64,000 nt of DNA from Petropleomorpha daqingensis (GCF_013408985.1 NZ_JACBZT010000001.1:2170001-2234000); one strand, 5' to 3'; positions 42,313 to 51,068 are shown, counted from the stretch's first letter. The notes: generated by a model from the letters alone, not told the origin. Translations and numbers: made by a program.

Positions 42313-44421
42313 TCAGCGGAGGACCGCGACCACCGTGCCGACGCCCTCGTGACCGGGATTCCCGGCGTACGCGGGATCAGTCCGGACGATGACGACGTGT
42401 GGTGCGTTCCCGCTGATCGTCGAGCCGCTCTGGCCGATCGACGACGACACGATCACCGCGAGGTACGTCGGCACCGACGCCGGCGGTTGCGCGCTGTTGC
42501 CGGGGTCGGTCGTCCAACTCGTGACATCGGTGGTCCCCGCCGCGGAGTTCGCGAACCCCTTGAACGCCGCCGGCGCGGAGTCGCCGCTCAGGTGGTTCAC
42601 CTTCCACCACTGCGCGCCCCAGTACGTGACGGTGTTGCCCACGACCGCGTCCTGGTCACCGATCACGAAGCTGCCCCCGGAGCTGAGGGCGTACAGGAGC
42701 AGGGACGTCGTGGCGTCGGCGGTCTGGCCACCCTCGTCGACGATGTGCACCTTGATCGTCTTGGGACCGAGGGTCGCGTACGTGTGCGACCCGGCGACGG
42801 AGAACGGCCCGCCGGTCGGCCCAGTGATCACACCAGGGGAGACGGCCGTGCCGTCACCCCAGTCGATGGTGGCGGTGAAGTCCGCGAGGGGACCGTAGGG
42901 ATTCGCGTCGGTGAAGGTCGCGACCTCCAGATCCTGGACTCCGGTCGACTTCAGGTCCAGGCCGGACGCGGTCAGCGGCGCGTCGGCGATCGTGGCGGTG
43001 AACGAGGGCATCGCGGAGTTGAAGCGGTTGTTCGTGTCGGCGATCGACACCGATCCCGCGAAACTGCCTTCCTCGACGTAGAGGTGGTCCCCGGTGACGG
43101 TGAAGACCCCGTCGTCGCCCTTTTCGATCGTGCCGGGCGTCGCAGGCGTGCCGTCACCCCACTCGATCAGCGCGGAGTACTCGGCCGCGCTGCCCTCGGG
43201 GTCCGGGTCGGTGAAGGTCGCCACCGGTCCGGCGAACGGTGCACCCTCGTCGCCTGCCAGGTCGCGTCCGGCCGCGGTGATCGGCGGGTACACCGTGACC
43301 GTCGTGGTGTCGCTGTCGGCCGCCAGCCCGTCGTCCACGGTCAGCGTGATCGTCCAGGTGCCGACGGGGAGCGTGACCGTGGGCGTCACCCCGGTCGCGG
43401 TGCCGAACGGGCCGGTCCACGTGTAGGTGAGCTGGTCGCCGTCGGGATCCGTGCTGCCTGAGCCGTCGAGGGTCACGGCGGCGCCGAACGGGCCGGTCTG
43501 GTCGACGGTCTGGGACGGGCCGGCGTCGGCGGCAGGTGGGTGCTGAGCGCGGTTGCCGAAGGTGACGCCAAAGCCGGCGTTGCCCACGCCGGCCGGAACC
43601 GTGACGACCTGTGCAGGTGCGGTGGTGTTCACCCAGCCGCTCTGGGGGAGCTCCCGCACGACGTAGGTGCCGGGGCCGGCCCCGTCCAGCGCGAAGCCGA
43701 AGGTTCCGTCGGCAGCGCTCTGGGTGGTCGCCACGGGGCCAGGGGTCTGGTCACCGAAGAGGCTGGACGTGCGGATCAGCTCGAAAGAGATGCCACCGAC
43801 TCCACCTTCGCCGGCGTCGTGGTTGCCGTTCCGGTTGCTGTCGTCGAACTTCAGCCCGTTGATCGTCGGCACGGGTGCCGGAGCACTCCCGGACGGCAGC
43901 GGGAGGCTGGTGTTGCCGCACACCCGCGCGATGAAGTTGCCCGCCCAGGCCAGCGAGGTGAGGGAGACCGCGCGCCCGCCGAAGTCGAACGAGATCGTGT
44001 GGTCGGGAGTCGTGTCGACGTTGCCGGGAAGGCACGCGTTCCCGCTCCTGCTCGAGCTGGTGACGCAGGCGGACCAGCGCTGGGGCGAACCTGCCGGCAC
44101 CGTGACGTTCTGCTCCGGTGCGTACCAGAGGAACTGCCGCGTGAAGCCCTGCGACTGGTACAGGTCGGCGTGCTGCTGGACAAGTTCGGTCCGGGTCACG
44201 AAATGGCCGATCCCCGGGTCGACGAGCCACGTGCTGCGGCAGCTGCCGCCCTGGGAATCGGCCATGTCCTGCTCGTTCGACCAGAAGTACCCCTGGTTGT
44301 TGGTGCATACGTTCGGTGCGGCCGACGCGTTGGGAGCAAGGGCGACGGATCCTGCGGCGACCGCCGCGGCCAGTGCTCCGGTGGTGATGACGGCATGCAG
44401 CCGCCGGGACCTCGATCTCAC
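42313..44421 (-). CDS. Large exported SdrD-B/PKD-like repeat protein
   Basis: 702 residues from GTG 44421, preceded by GGGGGAG at ideal spacing; the longer TTG start at 44454 is less likely. Signal peptide: RSRSRRL then a hydrophobic core, cleavage near ASA-AP (about residue 37). Then a ~150-residue cysteine-containing N domain (FDFGGRAVSLTSLAW), an SdrD B-like domain (INGLKFDDSNRNGNHDAGEGG, shown in part, near 185; PGTYVVREL), a PKD-like domain (ADAGPSQTV, LDGSGSTDPDGDQLTYTW parts, near 300), two further Ig-like repeats each with WGDGT (near 430 and 525), and a C-terminal glycine/serine-rich region. No LPxTG or membrane anchor, so secreted. Probable matrix or adhesion protein. Confidence 0.85.
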   Translation of the reverse strand: MRSRSRRLHAVITTGALAAAVAAGSVALAPNASAAPNVCTNNQGYFWSNEQDMADSQGGSCRSTWLVDPGIGHFVTRTELVQQHADLYQSQGFTRQFLWYAPEQNVTVPAGSPQRWSACVTSSSRSGNACLPGNVDTTPDHTISFDFGGRAVSLTSLAWAGNFIARVCGNTSLPLPSGSAPAPVPTINGLKFDDSNRNGNHDAGEGGVGGISFELIRTSSLFGDQTPGPVATTQSAADGTFGFALDGAGPGTYVVRELPQSGWVNTTAPAQVVTVPAGVGNAGFGVTFGNRAQHPPAADAGPSQTVDQTGPFGAAVTLDGSGSTDPDGDQLTYTWTGPFGTATGVTPTVTLPVGTWTITLTVDDGLAADSDTTTVTVYPPITAAGRDLAGDEGAPFAGPVATFTDPDPEGSAAEYSALIEWGDGTPATPGTIEKGDDGVFTVTGDHLYVEEGSFAGSVSIADTNNRFNSAMPSFTATIADAPLTASGLDLKSTGVQDLEVATFTDANPYGPLADFTATIDWGDGTAVSPGVITGPTGGPFSVAGSHTYATLGPKTIKVHIVDEGGQTADATTSLLLYALSSGGSFVIGDQDAVVGNTVTYWGAQWWKVNHLSGDSAPAAFKGFANSAAGTTDVTSWTTDPGNSAQPPASVPTYLAVIVSSSIGQSGSTISGNAPHVVIVRTDPAYAGNPGHEGVGTVVAVLR

Positions 44422-44528
44422 AGCGCTCCCCCTCGATGGGCGGCCGCCCGCCAACTGGGGGCCGCGGCACCGCGCGACCAGCCGCGCGGTGGCCGGACGC
44501 TAAGGGACGAACGGTCTCCGGAACGGAT

Positions 44529-44550
44529 GAGACCGATCCGTCACGGTCTC
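44529..44550. promoter_or_regulatory. Inverted repeat GAGACCG-N8-CGGTCTC upstream of the PKD gene
   Basis: Perfect 7-bp arms with an 8-base spacer, about 110-130 bases before the GTG at 44421, next to a CCGGAACG box (44518-44525). A regulator binding site is possible. It could equally be a terminator for the convergent side. Confidence 0.45.
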
Positions 44551-44609
44551 GGATGCGTACCGAAGAGGAGGTACGGGCCCGGCCCTTGCACGACCAGGGC
44601 GACGAGGGG

Positions 44610-45680
44610 TCAGCAGGTCAGAGCCGGGGTGCGGCTACCCGCCGTCCAGTCGAGGAGGTCCTCGGCCAGCCAGGTGTTGATGACGTTGTCGGGGTCGACG
44701 TCGCACTCGACCGCGCGCTCGCAGCCGTTGCCCTGCCAGTCGAGCTGGCCGGGGGCGTGCGCGTCGGTGTCGATGGCGAACAGGCAGCCGGTCTCGACGG
44801 CGAGCCTCAGCAGCCGCTTGGGCGGGTCGAGCCGCTCCGGCCGCGAGTTGATCTCGACCGCCGTCCCGAACTCGACGCAGGCGGCGAACACGGCCTCCGC
44901 GTCGAACTGGGACTCCGGCCGCGGCCGCTGCGTGCCGTCCCGCTGCCGGCGGCCGATCACCAGCCGGCCGGTGCAGTGCCCGAGGACGTCGGTGTGCGGG
45001 TTGGCGACCGCGGTGAGCATCCGGGCCGTCATCGCGGCGGACTCGGCGCGCAGGTCGGAGTGCACGCTCGCGACGACGACGTCGAGCCGCTCGAGCAGCT
45101 CGTCGGTCTGGTCGAGCGAGCCGTCGACGTTGATGTCGCACTCGATGCCGGTGAGGATCCGGAACGGCGCAAGCTCCTCGTTGAGCGCGGCCACCACGTC
45201 CAGCTGCTTCTCCAGCCGCTCCGGCGTCAGCCCGTTGGCCACGGTCAGGCGGGGGGAGTGGTCGGTCAGCGCCATGTACTCGTGGCCGAGCGCGAGCGCG
45301 GCCTCGGCCATCTCGCGGATCGGTGAGCCGCCGTCCGACCAGTCCGAGTGCGTGTGCAGGTCGCCGCGCAAGGCGGCCCGGAACTCGGCGACGTCGTCGG
45401 CCAGCGGGACGAGCTCGGCGAACTTCTCCTCGAGGTCGGCGAGGTAGTCGGGGACCTGCCCCTTCGCCGCCTGGACGACGACGGTCGCCGTCTTCGGGCC
45501 GATGCCCTTGAGGTCCTTGAGCGTGTTCGTGCGGATGCGGCGCTTCAGCTCGGCGTCGTCCATCGCGTCGACGACGACGGCGGCCGAGCGGAACGCCTGC
45601 ACCCGGTAGGACGGCTCGCGGGCGCGCTCCAGGAGGAAGGCGATCCTCCGGAGCGCGGCCGCGGGATCCGACGAGGTCAG
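44610..45680 (-). CDS. PHP-domain protein with helix-hairpin-helix (PolX C-terminal-like)
   Basis: About 356 residues. An N-terminal region with LKDLKGIGPKTATVVVQAA near residue 50 is a helix-hairpin-helix DNA-contact element, and the following PHP domain has the metal ligands in order: LRGDLHTHSDWSDGG near 105, YMALTDHSPRL, GIECDIN near 170, SVHSDL near 195, GHCTGR near 220, EINSRP near 265 and DTDAHAPGQLDW near 295. This is the C-terminal half of bacterial family X polymerase, minus the polymerase; phosphoesterase activity on DNA ends is the likely role. No ATG, GTG or TTG lies near the conserved start. A CTG at 45680 overlapping the DoxX stop (CTGA) is the best candidate. Confidence 0.82.
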   Translation of the reverse strand: MTSSDPAAALRRIAFLLERAREPSYRVQAFRSAAVVVDAMDDAELKRRIRTNTLKDLKGIGPKTATVVVQAAKGQVPDYLADLEEKFAELVPLADDVAEFRAALRGDLHTHSDWSDGGSPIREMAEAALALGHEYMALTDHSPRLTVANGLTPERLEKQLDVVAALNEELAPFRILTGIECDINVDGSLDQTDELLERLDVVVASVHSDLRAESAAMTARMLTAVANPHTDVLGHCTGRLVIGRRQRDGTQRPRPESQFDAEAVFAACVEFGTAVEINSRPERLDPPKRLLRLAVETGCLFAIDTDAHAPGQLDWQGNGCERAVECDVDPDNVINTWLAEDLLDWTAGSRTPALTC

Positions 45681-46267
45681 GACGTGACCTTCTTCTTGGC
45701 GCTCTTGGCCTGCTTCTTGGCCTCCTTGCGGGCCTGCTTCGCCTGCTTGGCGGCCTTCTTCTGCACCCGCTCGGCCTTCTTCTGCGCCTTGGCCAGCTGC
45801 TTCTCGGTCGCCTCGGTCGCCCGGTGGGCGGCGCGGCGGGCCCGCCAGCCGACCGACGGCTTGCCCTCGGTGTCGACGGCGGCGATCAGCAGGGCCCCGG
45901 CCAGGCCGAGGTTCTTGAGGAAGTGGATGAGCTGCTGCTGGCGGTCGGCGCCCTCCTTCTCCCAGAAGCGGTGCCCGGCCAGCGTCGTCGGCACGACCGA
46001 GCCGGTGAGCAGCAGCGCCGACAGCCGCGGCAGCCGGCCGAGCCCGAACAGCGCGCCCGCGCCGACCTGGACGCCGGCGTTGATCCGCACCCACTGCTCG
46101 GGGTCCTTCGGCACCTGCACCGGCAGCTGCTTGTCCGCGACCTCGGTGACCTTCTCCACGATGGGTCGGGCCATCTCGACCCGGCCGCCCGGGTTCTTCA
46201 GCGCCTGGAAGCCGAGGACGACGAAGGGGGCGGCGAGCATCGGCCGGGCGATCCGGCGGACCAACAT
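45677..46267 (-). CDS. DoxX-family membrane protein with lysine/alanine-rich tail
   Basis: 196 residues from ATG 46267. Residues ~1-150 are a four-helix DoxX protein (RPMLAAPFVVLGFQALKNP; INAGVQVGAGALFGLGRLPRL in parts; GHRFWEKEG near 105; FLKNLGLAGALLIAA near 122). The family includes subunits of redox/quinone-linked membrane complexes and stress proteins. The last ~45 residues are an unusual run of Lys/Ala/Gln repeats (KAQKKAERVQKKAAKQAKQ and onward) like histone-H1 or HU tails. Such a basic cytoplasmic tail could touch nucleic acid or anionic lipid. It shares a CTGA junction with the DNA-end PHP gene. Confidence 0.82.
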   Translation of the reverse strand: MLVRRIARPMLAAPFVVLGFQALKNPGGRVEMARPIVEKVTEVADKQLPVQVPKDPEQWVRINAGVQVGAGALFGLGRLPRLSALLLTGSVVPTTLAGHRFWEKEGADRQQQLIHFLKNLGLAGALLIAAVDTEGKPSVGWRARRAAHRATEATEKQLAKAQKKAERVQKKAAKQAKQARKEAKKQAKSAKKKVTS

Positions 46268-46399
46268 GGGGACCTCTTTCCCTCGGGTGATCGTTTGCGC
46301 GACCCATGCCCCGGTGATCGCCGGGACAATCTCCTGTCGGCGACCGTAGTGGCGCAGCACACCTCCCGCTGCGGCTGATTCGCGAGCACTATCGCCGGG

Positions 46400-47080
46400 G
46401 TGCGGCGCGACCTTCCCCTCCCGCCGTGGCCCAGGCTGCGCGAGACCTGGTGGGTCTACGCGCTCGGTGCCGCGCTCGTGGCTCTCTACTGCGCCGGCCT
46501 GTTCGTGCGGATCCGGTGCACCTTTCTCGGGCACTGCGGCGGCCCGGCCCGGCTGTTCGACCTCGACGCGCTGGGCGGCGTCCCCCGCCTGGTCACGACC
46601 GCGCTGTTCGTGGGGACCGCGGCGCTGGCGTGGTTCGCCGCGCGCCGGTGCGTCGGCCGTCGGGCGCTGTGGTGGCGGGCGGTCGCGGGGGTCGGCGTCG
46701 TCCTGGCTCTGGCCAAGTTCTTCAGCTGGCACTCGCTGGCCAAGGCGGACTCCGCCGTCCTGACGTTGCTGGTCTCCGTGGTGCTGGCCGCCCTGGGCTT
46801 GGGTGCGCTGGCCGTGCTGGGACGACGGTGGGCCGTCTCCGCCACCCGGCCCGTGGTGACCGCGCTCGCCCTCTACGCGCTCGCGGCCATCGGGCTGGAT
46901 GCGGTCACCTGGCTGATCGCGGCGGTGCAGGCGCAGCCAGGGGCGCTGTCGGCGGCGGCCGCGACGTTCGTGGAGGAGTTCGGGGAGGCGCTGGCGGCGC
47001 TGGTGCTGCTCGTGACCGTGCGCTGGCAGGCCGCCGCGCGCCGGCGGACAGGACCGCGGAGTCCCGAAATGGCGCTCTGA
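46400..47080 (+). CDS. Six-helix membrane protein, paralogue of 23568 and 26212
   Basis: 226 residues from GTG 46400. It follows the same order as the paralogues: LFDLDALGGVPRL near residue 51, GRRALWWRAV near 86, LALAKFFSWHSLAK near 103, LYALAAIGLDAV near 157 and FVEEFGEAL near 190. The N-terminal loop holds two cysteines (IRCTFLGHCGG) not present in the others. Divergent from the DoxX gene. It is the only paralogue located outside the polysaccharide genes proper, so the family is not strictly tied to that locus. Function unknown. Confidence 0.75.
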   Translation: MRRDLPLPPWPRLRETWWVYALGAALVALYCAGLFVRIRCTFLGHCGGPARLFDLDALGGVPRLVTTALFVGTAALAWFAARRCVGRRALWWRAVAGVGVVLALAKFFSWHSLAKADSAVLTLLVSVVLAALGLGALAVLGRRWAVSATRPVVTALALYALAAIGLDAVTWLIAAVQAQPGALSAAAATFVEEFGEALAALVLLVTVRWQAAARRRTGPRSPEMAL

Positions 47081-47243
47081 GCTGCGACGATCCGTTCGGG
47101 AAGGACTGTTCACAGCGCACGCGCAGAGCTAGTTTCTGGTGCACCGCTCGGTCGATGCACCAGCTCTGTCACGGGGGCTCTCGCGTGTCCGTCTCGCCGC
47201 TGCACCGCGCCGTGTCTCTGCTCGGCAGCGAGCTCACGCTGCG

Positions 47244-47570
47244 ATGACCACGGTCGACTCTTCGCGGTTCGAGGCGATCAGCGACGTCGCGGGGCAGCTG
47301 GTCGCCCGGGGCGTGCGGCGGTCGGAGCACGCGCACCGGCAGATCTGGGTGGCCGCCGGACTCCCGGACGGGCGCCCGTACACCGGCTGGCGGGCGGAGA
47401 AGAAGAACGCGGCCGTGCTCGCGCGGCTCGACGACGCGGCTCGTGGGACGGCGATGCTCAGCGACGAGCCGGGCCGCAGCCGCGAGTACTACGACCGGCT
47501 GCTCGCGGCGGGCGACCTCCTGCACGGCGCGACCTCGGCGCTGGAGGACCTGCTCGGCCGCCGTCCCTGA
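47244..47570 (+). CDS. Uncharacterised 108-residue soluble protein
   Basis: ATG 47244, the first of a helical, charged protein without hydrophobic helices. Visible features are GQLVARGVRRSEHAHRQIWV, a GWRAEKKNAAVLARLDDAAR segment (each shown up to 20 residues), and EYYDRLLAAGDLLHGATSALEDLL. No family is recognised. The preceding open frame from 47139 has poorer codon bias. The end is 4 bases from the convergent PAP2/DAG kinase gene. Confidence 0.6.
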   Translation: MTTVDSSRFEAISDVAGQLVARGVRRSEHAHRQIWVAAGLPDGRPYTGWRAEKKNAAVLARLDDAARGTAMLSDEPGRSREYYDRLLAAGDLLHGATSALEDLLGRRP

Positions 47571-47574
47571 GGGA

Positions 47575-49011
47575 TCAGTCGGTGCGGCAGCAGTAGACGG
47601 TGAGGGTCGCGCCCTTGCGGAAGCGGAACTCGGTCGCCGTGTCGCCGGTCTCGCCGTCGAAGGCGACCTGCTCCTCGCCGGACCGGACGACGACGTCGAG
47701 CGACTCCACCTGCCCCTGCACGTAGCCGGCGCTGCGGTCGCTGATGCCGAGCAGCGTGCCGAGCACCGCGCGCGTGCGGCTGAACCGGATGTCGGCGCGC
47801 AGGTACTGGACGTCGAGCAGGCCGTCCTCCAGCCGCGGCCGCCAGGCCGGGGCCAGCCCGCGCGGGGTGTAGCAGCAGTTGCCGACGAACAGGATCCACA
47901 CCTTCGCGGGCTTGCCGTTCAGGACGACGTCCAGCGGCGCGGCCGACCGCAGCACCTGCGCGGCCGCCACGGTCATCGCGACCCACTTGCCCATCCGGTG
48001 CGTGAGCGCGTCGCGGTGCTCGACCACCTGCGGGTAGACGCCGATGCTCGCGGTGTTGAGGAACGGCGTCCCGTTCACCTCGGCGACGTCCACCCGGACG
48101 GCGGAGCCCTTGCTGACCGCCTCGGCGGCGTCCTCGGGCGTGTCGACGCCGACGTCCCGGGCGAAGTGGTTGAGCGTCCCGGCCGGGACGACGGCCAGCG
48201 GCAGCCCGTGCTCCAGCGCGACCGCGGCGGCCGCGGCCACGCTGCCGTCGCCGCCGGCGACCCCGAGCGCCTGCGCGCCGGAGCGGGCGGCGTCCTGCAG
48301 CAGTTCGGTGACGCCGTGCTCCTCGGAGATCTCGCGGGTCTCGGCGCGGGGGAGGAGCCGCTTGATCTCCTCGGACGGGTCGTAGTCGTCGGTGCCCGAC
48401 CGCGGGTTGACCGCCACCACCAGCCCGTCGCCCTCGGGCAGCCCCGGCGCCTCGGAGGAGGGCCGCACCCGCGCCGGCTCCGTCGGGCGCACCCGCCACC
48501 AGTGCTGGGTGCCGACCGCCACCGCTCCGCCGACGAGGAAGCCGGCGAGCACGTCGCCGGGGTAGTGCACGCCCACGTGCACCCGCGAGTAGCCGACCGC
48601 GGCGGCGACCGGCACCAGCGCGGCGCCGGCCACCGTGTTCTCCATGAGGACGCCGGTGGCGAACGCCGCCGCCGACGCCGAGTGCCCGCTCGGGAAGGAG
48701 AGGGTGCCCGGCTCGCGGCGCAGCCGGCGGTCGGTCGTGCGCAGGTTCTCCAGGTCCGGCCGGACCCGGCCGAAGATCCGCTTGAGGACGACGTTGACCA
48801 GCAGGCTGGAGATGCTCAGCGAACCCAGTCCGCGGATCGCGCCGCGCCTCGGCGAGCCCTTCTTCAGCCCGAGCAGGACGGCGATCGCGATCCAGATCCG
48901 CCCGTGGTTGGCGGCGTTGGACAGCCGGCGCAGCCAGCGATCGGCCGGCGAGGAGGGGATGTCGCCGATGAGCGCGTGCAGGCGCGCGTCCCACGTGCGC
49001 GGATGTGGCAT
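47575..49011 (-). CDS. PAP2 phosphatase-diacylglycerol kinase fusion
   Basis: 478 residues. First half, PAP2 lipid phosphatase: KRIFGRVRPD near residue 78 (K-x6-R-P), PSGHSAS near 107 and SRVHVGVHYPGD near 142, with membrane helices around them. Second half, DAGK/sphingosine kinase-like: VVAVNPRSGT near 197, GVAGGDGSVAAAA near 248 (ATP site GGDG), PAGTLNHFARD near 275 and a C-terminal beta domain. The two activities act on lipid phosphates, such as undecaprenyl pyrophosphate or phosphatidate, and on diacylglycerol. A recycling role for lipid carriers used in glycan export is plausible but inferred. Confidence 0.93.
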   Translation of the reverse strand: MPHPRTWDARLHALIGDIPSSPADRWLRRLSNAANHGRIWIAIAVLLGLKKGSPRRGAIRGLGSLSISSLLVNVVLKRIFGRVRPDLENLRTTDRRLRREPGTLSFPSGHSASAAAFATGVLMENTVAGAALVPVAAAVGYSRVHVGVHYPGDVLAGFLVGGAVAVGTQHWWRVRPTEPARVRPSSEAPGLPEGDGLVVAVNPRSGTDDYDPSEEIKRLLPRAETREISEEHGVTELLQDAARSGAQALGVAGGDGSVAAAAAVALEHGLPLAVVPAGTLNHFARDVGVDTPEDAAEAVSKGSAVRVDVAEVNGTPFLNTASIGVYPQVVEHRDALTHRMGKWVAMTVAAAQVLRSAAPLDVVLNGKPAKVWILFVGNCCYTPRGLAPAWRPRLEDGLLDVQYLRADIRFSRTRAVLGTLLGISDRSAGYVQGQVESLDVVVRSGEEQVAFDGETGDTATEFRFRKGATLTVYCCRTD

Positions 49012-49067
49012 GAGGGGACGCTAGCGGAGGCTGACGTGCGAGGTTTCCTCGCGCGTCAGCCTCCGAG

Positions 49068-49589
49068 TCAGGCCTTCCGGCGGGCGCGGTAGGCCGCGAC
49101 CGTCGAGCGGCTGGCGCAGGTGTTCGAGCAGTACCGGCGGCTGGCGTTGCGCGAGGTGTCCACGTAGACGTTGTCGCAGTGCTCGGCCGAGCAGACGCCC
49201 AGGCGCTGCCACCCGTGCTGCACGACCACCTGCGACAGGCCCATCGCGACCGTCGTCGTCAGCTGCTCGAGCGCCGGGGAGTCCGCGCTGGCGTAGTGCA
49301 GGTGCAGCTCGCCGTCGTGGTCGGTGGCGTAGGGGCGCGGCCGGGCGAGCGCGAGCAGCTCGTTGAGCCGCGCGATCACCGCCTCCTGCGAGTCGGCGAG
49401 CGCGACCGCGCGGATCAGCTGCGAGGTCTCGCGCACCTTCCCGGCGTCGCGACCGCTCAGCGTCAGCGCCGTCCCGGGTGCGAACCACTCGGCGTGGGAT
49501 GTGAGAAAGGTCTCCGGGGCCTCTAGCTGGGCGTTCGCCAGGTCGATGGCTATTTCGACAGCACCTGACCCGTAGGTGTCGTAGTCCAT
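49068..49589 (-). CDS. CGNR zinc-finger (ABATE) transcription-regulator-like protein
   Basis: 173 residues from ATG 49589. N-terminal ABATE-type helical region (EIAIDLANAQLEAPETF) and a C-terminal zinc finger with four cysteines, CSAEHCDNVYVDTSRNASRR then YCSNTCASRSTVAAYRARR, in which CASR stands in for the CGNR signature. The family binds DNA and is thought to sense small ligands in stress responses. It diverges from an MFS exporter over 108 bases containing a 13-bp inverted repeat, so it probably controls that exporter and itself. Confidence 0.88.
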   Translation of the reverse strand: MDYDTYGSGAVEIAIDLANAQLEAPETFLTSHAEWFAPGTALTLSGRDAGKVRETSQLIRAVALADSQEAVIARLNELLALARPRPYATDHDGELHLHYASADSPALEQLTTTVAMGLSQVVVQHGWQRLGVCSAEHCDNVYVDTSRNASRRYCSNTCASRSTVAAYRARRKA

Positions 49590-49627
49590 TTGACTCCCTA
49601 CCTCCGGCTCGTTACCGTCGGGATTAC

Positions 49628-49657
49628 GTAGGGGGTCAACGATGGTTGACCACCTAC
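49628..49657. promoter_or_regulatory. Inverted repeat operator between CGNR regulator and MFS genes
   Basis: Thirteen-bp arms (GTAGGGGGTCAAC at 49628-49640, GTTGACCACCTAC at 49645-49657) with a GATG spacer and one mismatch. It lies in the middle of the 108-base divergent region, the expected site for an autoregulating repressor. Confidence 0.75.
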
Positions 49658-49697
49658 AGATTCCACTTTCCAGCAAGTAGTTGAAACGAGTTCTCCC

Positions 49698-50906
49698 GTG
49701 CGTGCGTACCTCACCGTCTGGCGGCTGCCGTCCGCCCCGGTGCTCCTGGTGGCCGGCTTCGCCGGCCGGTTGCCCTCTGCCATGGTCCCGTTGGCGCTGC
49801 TGCTCATGGTGCAGCAGCAGACCGGTTCCTATGCGGTAGCCGGGCTCGCGTCGGCCACGCACGGCATCGCGATGGCGCTCATGGCGCCGATCCTCGGCCG
49901 GCTGGCCGACCGCAAGGGCCCGCGTCGGGTGCTGCTCGCGCAGGCCTGCGTCTACCCGTTGCTGCTCGGTGGGCTGATCGCCGTCGTGCTCGGCGGGGCG
50001 CCGTCCTGGGCCGCGGTGGCCGGCTCGTTCGCCGCCGGCGCCTCGACGCCGTTGGTCTCCGGCACGGTCCGCGCGCTGTGGTCGCGGGTCGACCCGGCCG
50101 TGCGGCCGACCGCCTATGCGCTGGACGCCACGTTCACCGAGATGGTCTTCGTCGCCGGCCCGACGACGGTCGCCGCGCTCACCGTGCTCGCCACCCCGGC
50201 GATCGCGGTCGTGGTGGCCGGCGTCCTCGCCACCTATGGCGCGATCGCGATCGCGACGTCCGGGGCGATGCGCCGCTGGACGCCGTCGACCGAGCGCGCC
50301 GGCGGCATGCTCTCCACGGTGCTGGCTCCCGGCATGCCGCGGATCCTGCTCAGCGGTTCGGCCCTGATGCTCGGTTTCGGCGCGCTCGAGGTGGCCATCC
50401 CGGCGTTCGCCGAGCGGGCCGGCACGCCAGGCATGTCCGGCGTGCTGCTGGCCGTGTGGTCGCTGGGCTCGGTCGCCGGCGGCCTCTGGTTCGGCGCCCG
50501 CGTGGTCAGCGTCTCGCTGCCCCGCCTGTACCGCTGGGGGCTGCTGGGCGTGACGATCGGCCTCGCGCCGCTGGTCACGGTGTCCAGCCCGCTGGTGCTG
50601 GGTGCGCTGCTGTTCCTCGGTGGGACGGCGATCGCCCCGACGCTGACGGTGCAGAGCTCGCTGGTCAGCACGATCGCGCCGGCACATGCGACCACCGAGG
50701 CCTTCACCTGGCTGTCGACGATCGCGTTCGGCGCCTCGGCGATCGGCGCGGCCGTCGGCGGCGCGCTCATCGAGTCCTCGCTCGGGGTTCCGGCGTCGCT
50801 GGCCCTGGCCGCCGTCGGTGCGGCGCTGGCCGTCGCGCTCACGCTCGTGCCGGGTCGTCGTCCGTCGCTGCGGACGCCGGGCCCGCGCACGCCGGTCGCC
50901 GTCTGA
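49698..50906 (+). CDS. MFS transporter
   Basis: 402 residues from GTG 49698, 12 hydrophobic helices. The family loop 2-3 motif is seen as GRLADRKGPRRVLLAQA near residue 72. The C-terminal half repeats the fold. Substrate not predictable; divergent regulator suggests an inducible exporter of a toxic compound or antibiotic. A long perfect hairpin follows the stop. Confidence 0.88.
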   Translation: MRAYLTVWRLPSAPVLLVAGFAGRLPSAMVPLALLLMVQQQTGSYAVAGLASATHGIAMALMAPILGRLADRKGPRRVLLAQACVYPLLLGGLIAVVLGGAPSWAAVAGSFAAGASTPLVSGTVRALWSRVDPAVRPTAYALDATFTEMVFVAGPTTVAALTVLATPAIAVVVAGVLATYGAIAIATSGAMRRWTPSTERAGGMLSTVLAPGMPRILLSGSALMLGFGALEVAIPAFAERAGTPGMSGVLLAVWSLGSVAGGLWFGARVVSVSLPRLYRWGLLGVTIGLAPLVTVSSPLVLGALLFLGGTAIAPTLTVQSSLVSTIAPAHATTEAFTWLSTIAFGASAIGAAVGGALIESSLGVPASLALAAVGAALAVALTLVPGRRPSLRTPGPRTPVAV

Positions 50907-50914
50907 CCCGCCTG

Positions 50915-50984
50915 CCGAGTGAGCAGTTGCGGTCGCCCGCGTCGGCGCGCCGCCGCGTGTCGCCGACCGCAACTGCTCACTCGG
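50915..50984 (+). terminator. 21-bp perfect inverted repeat after the MFS gene
   Basis: Arms at 50915-50935 and 50964-50984 (CCGAGTGAGCAGTTGCGGTC... and its complement) enclose a 28-base loop rich in GC that can itself pair (GGCGCGCC). It starts 9 bases after the TGA. Too long for a simple terminator, but no open reading frame or IS-like gene accompanies it. Confidence 0.7.
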
Positions 50985-51068
50985 CCTCGGTGGTCAGGGG
51001 GGTCGGCGGACGACTCCGGGCCGCTGGTAGTCTTCTCTCTCGGTGGTTCCGAGGGGACTCGGACCCCG

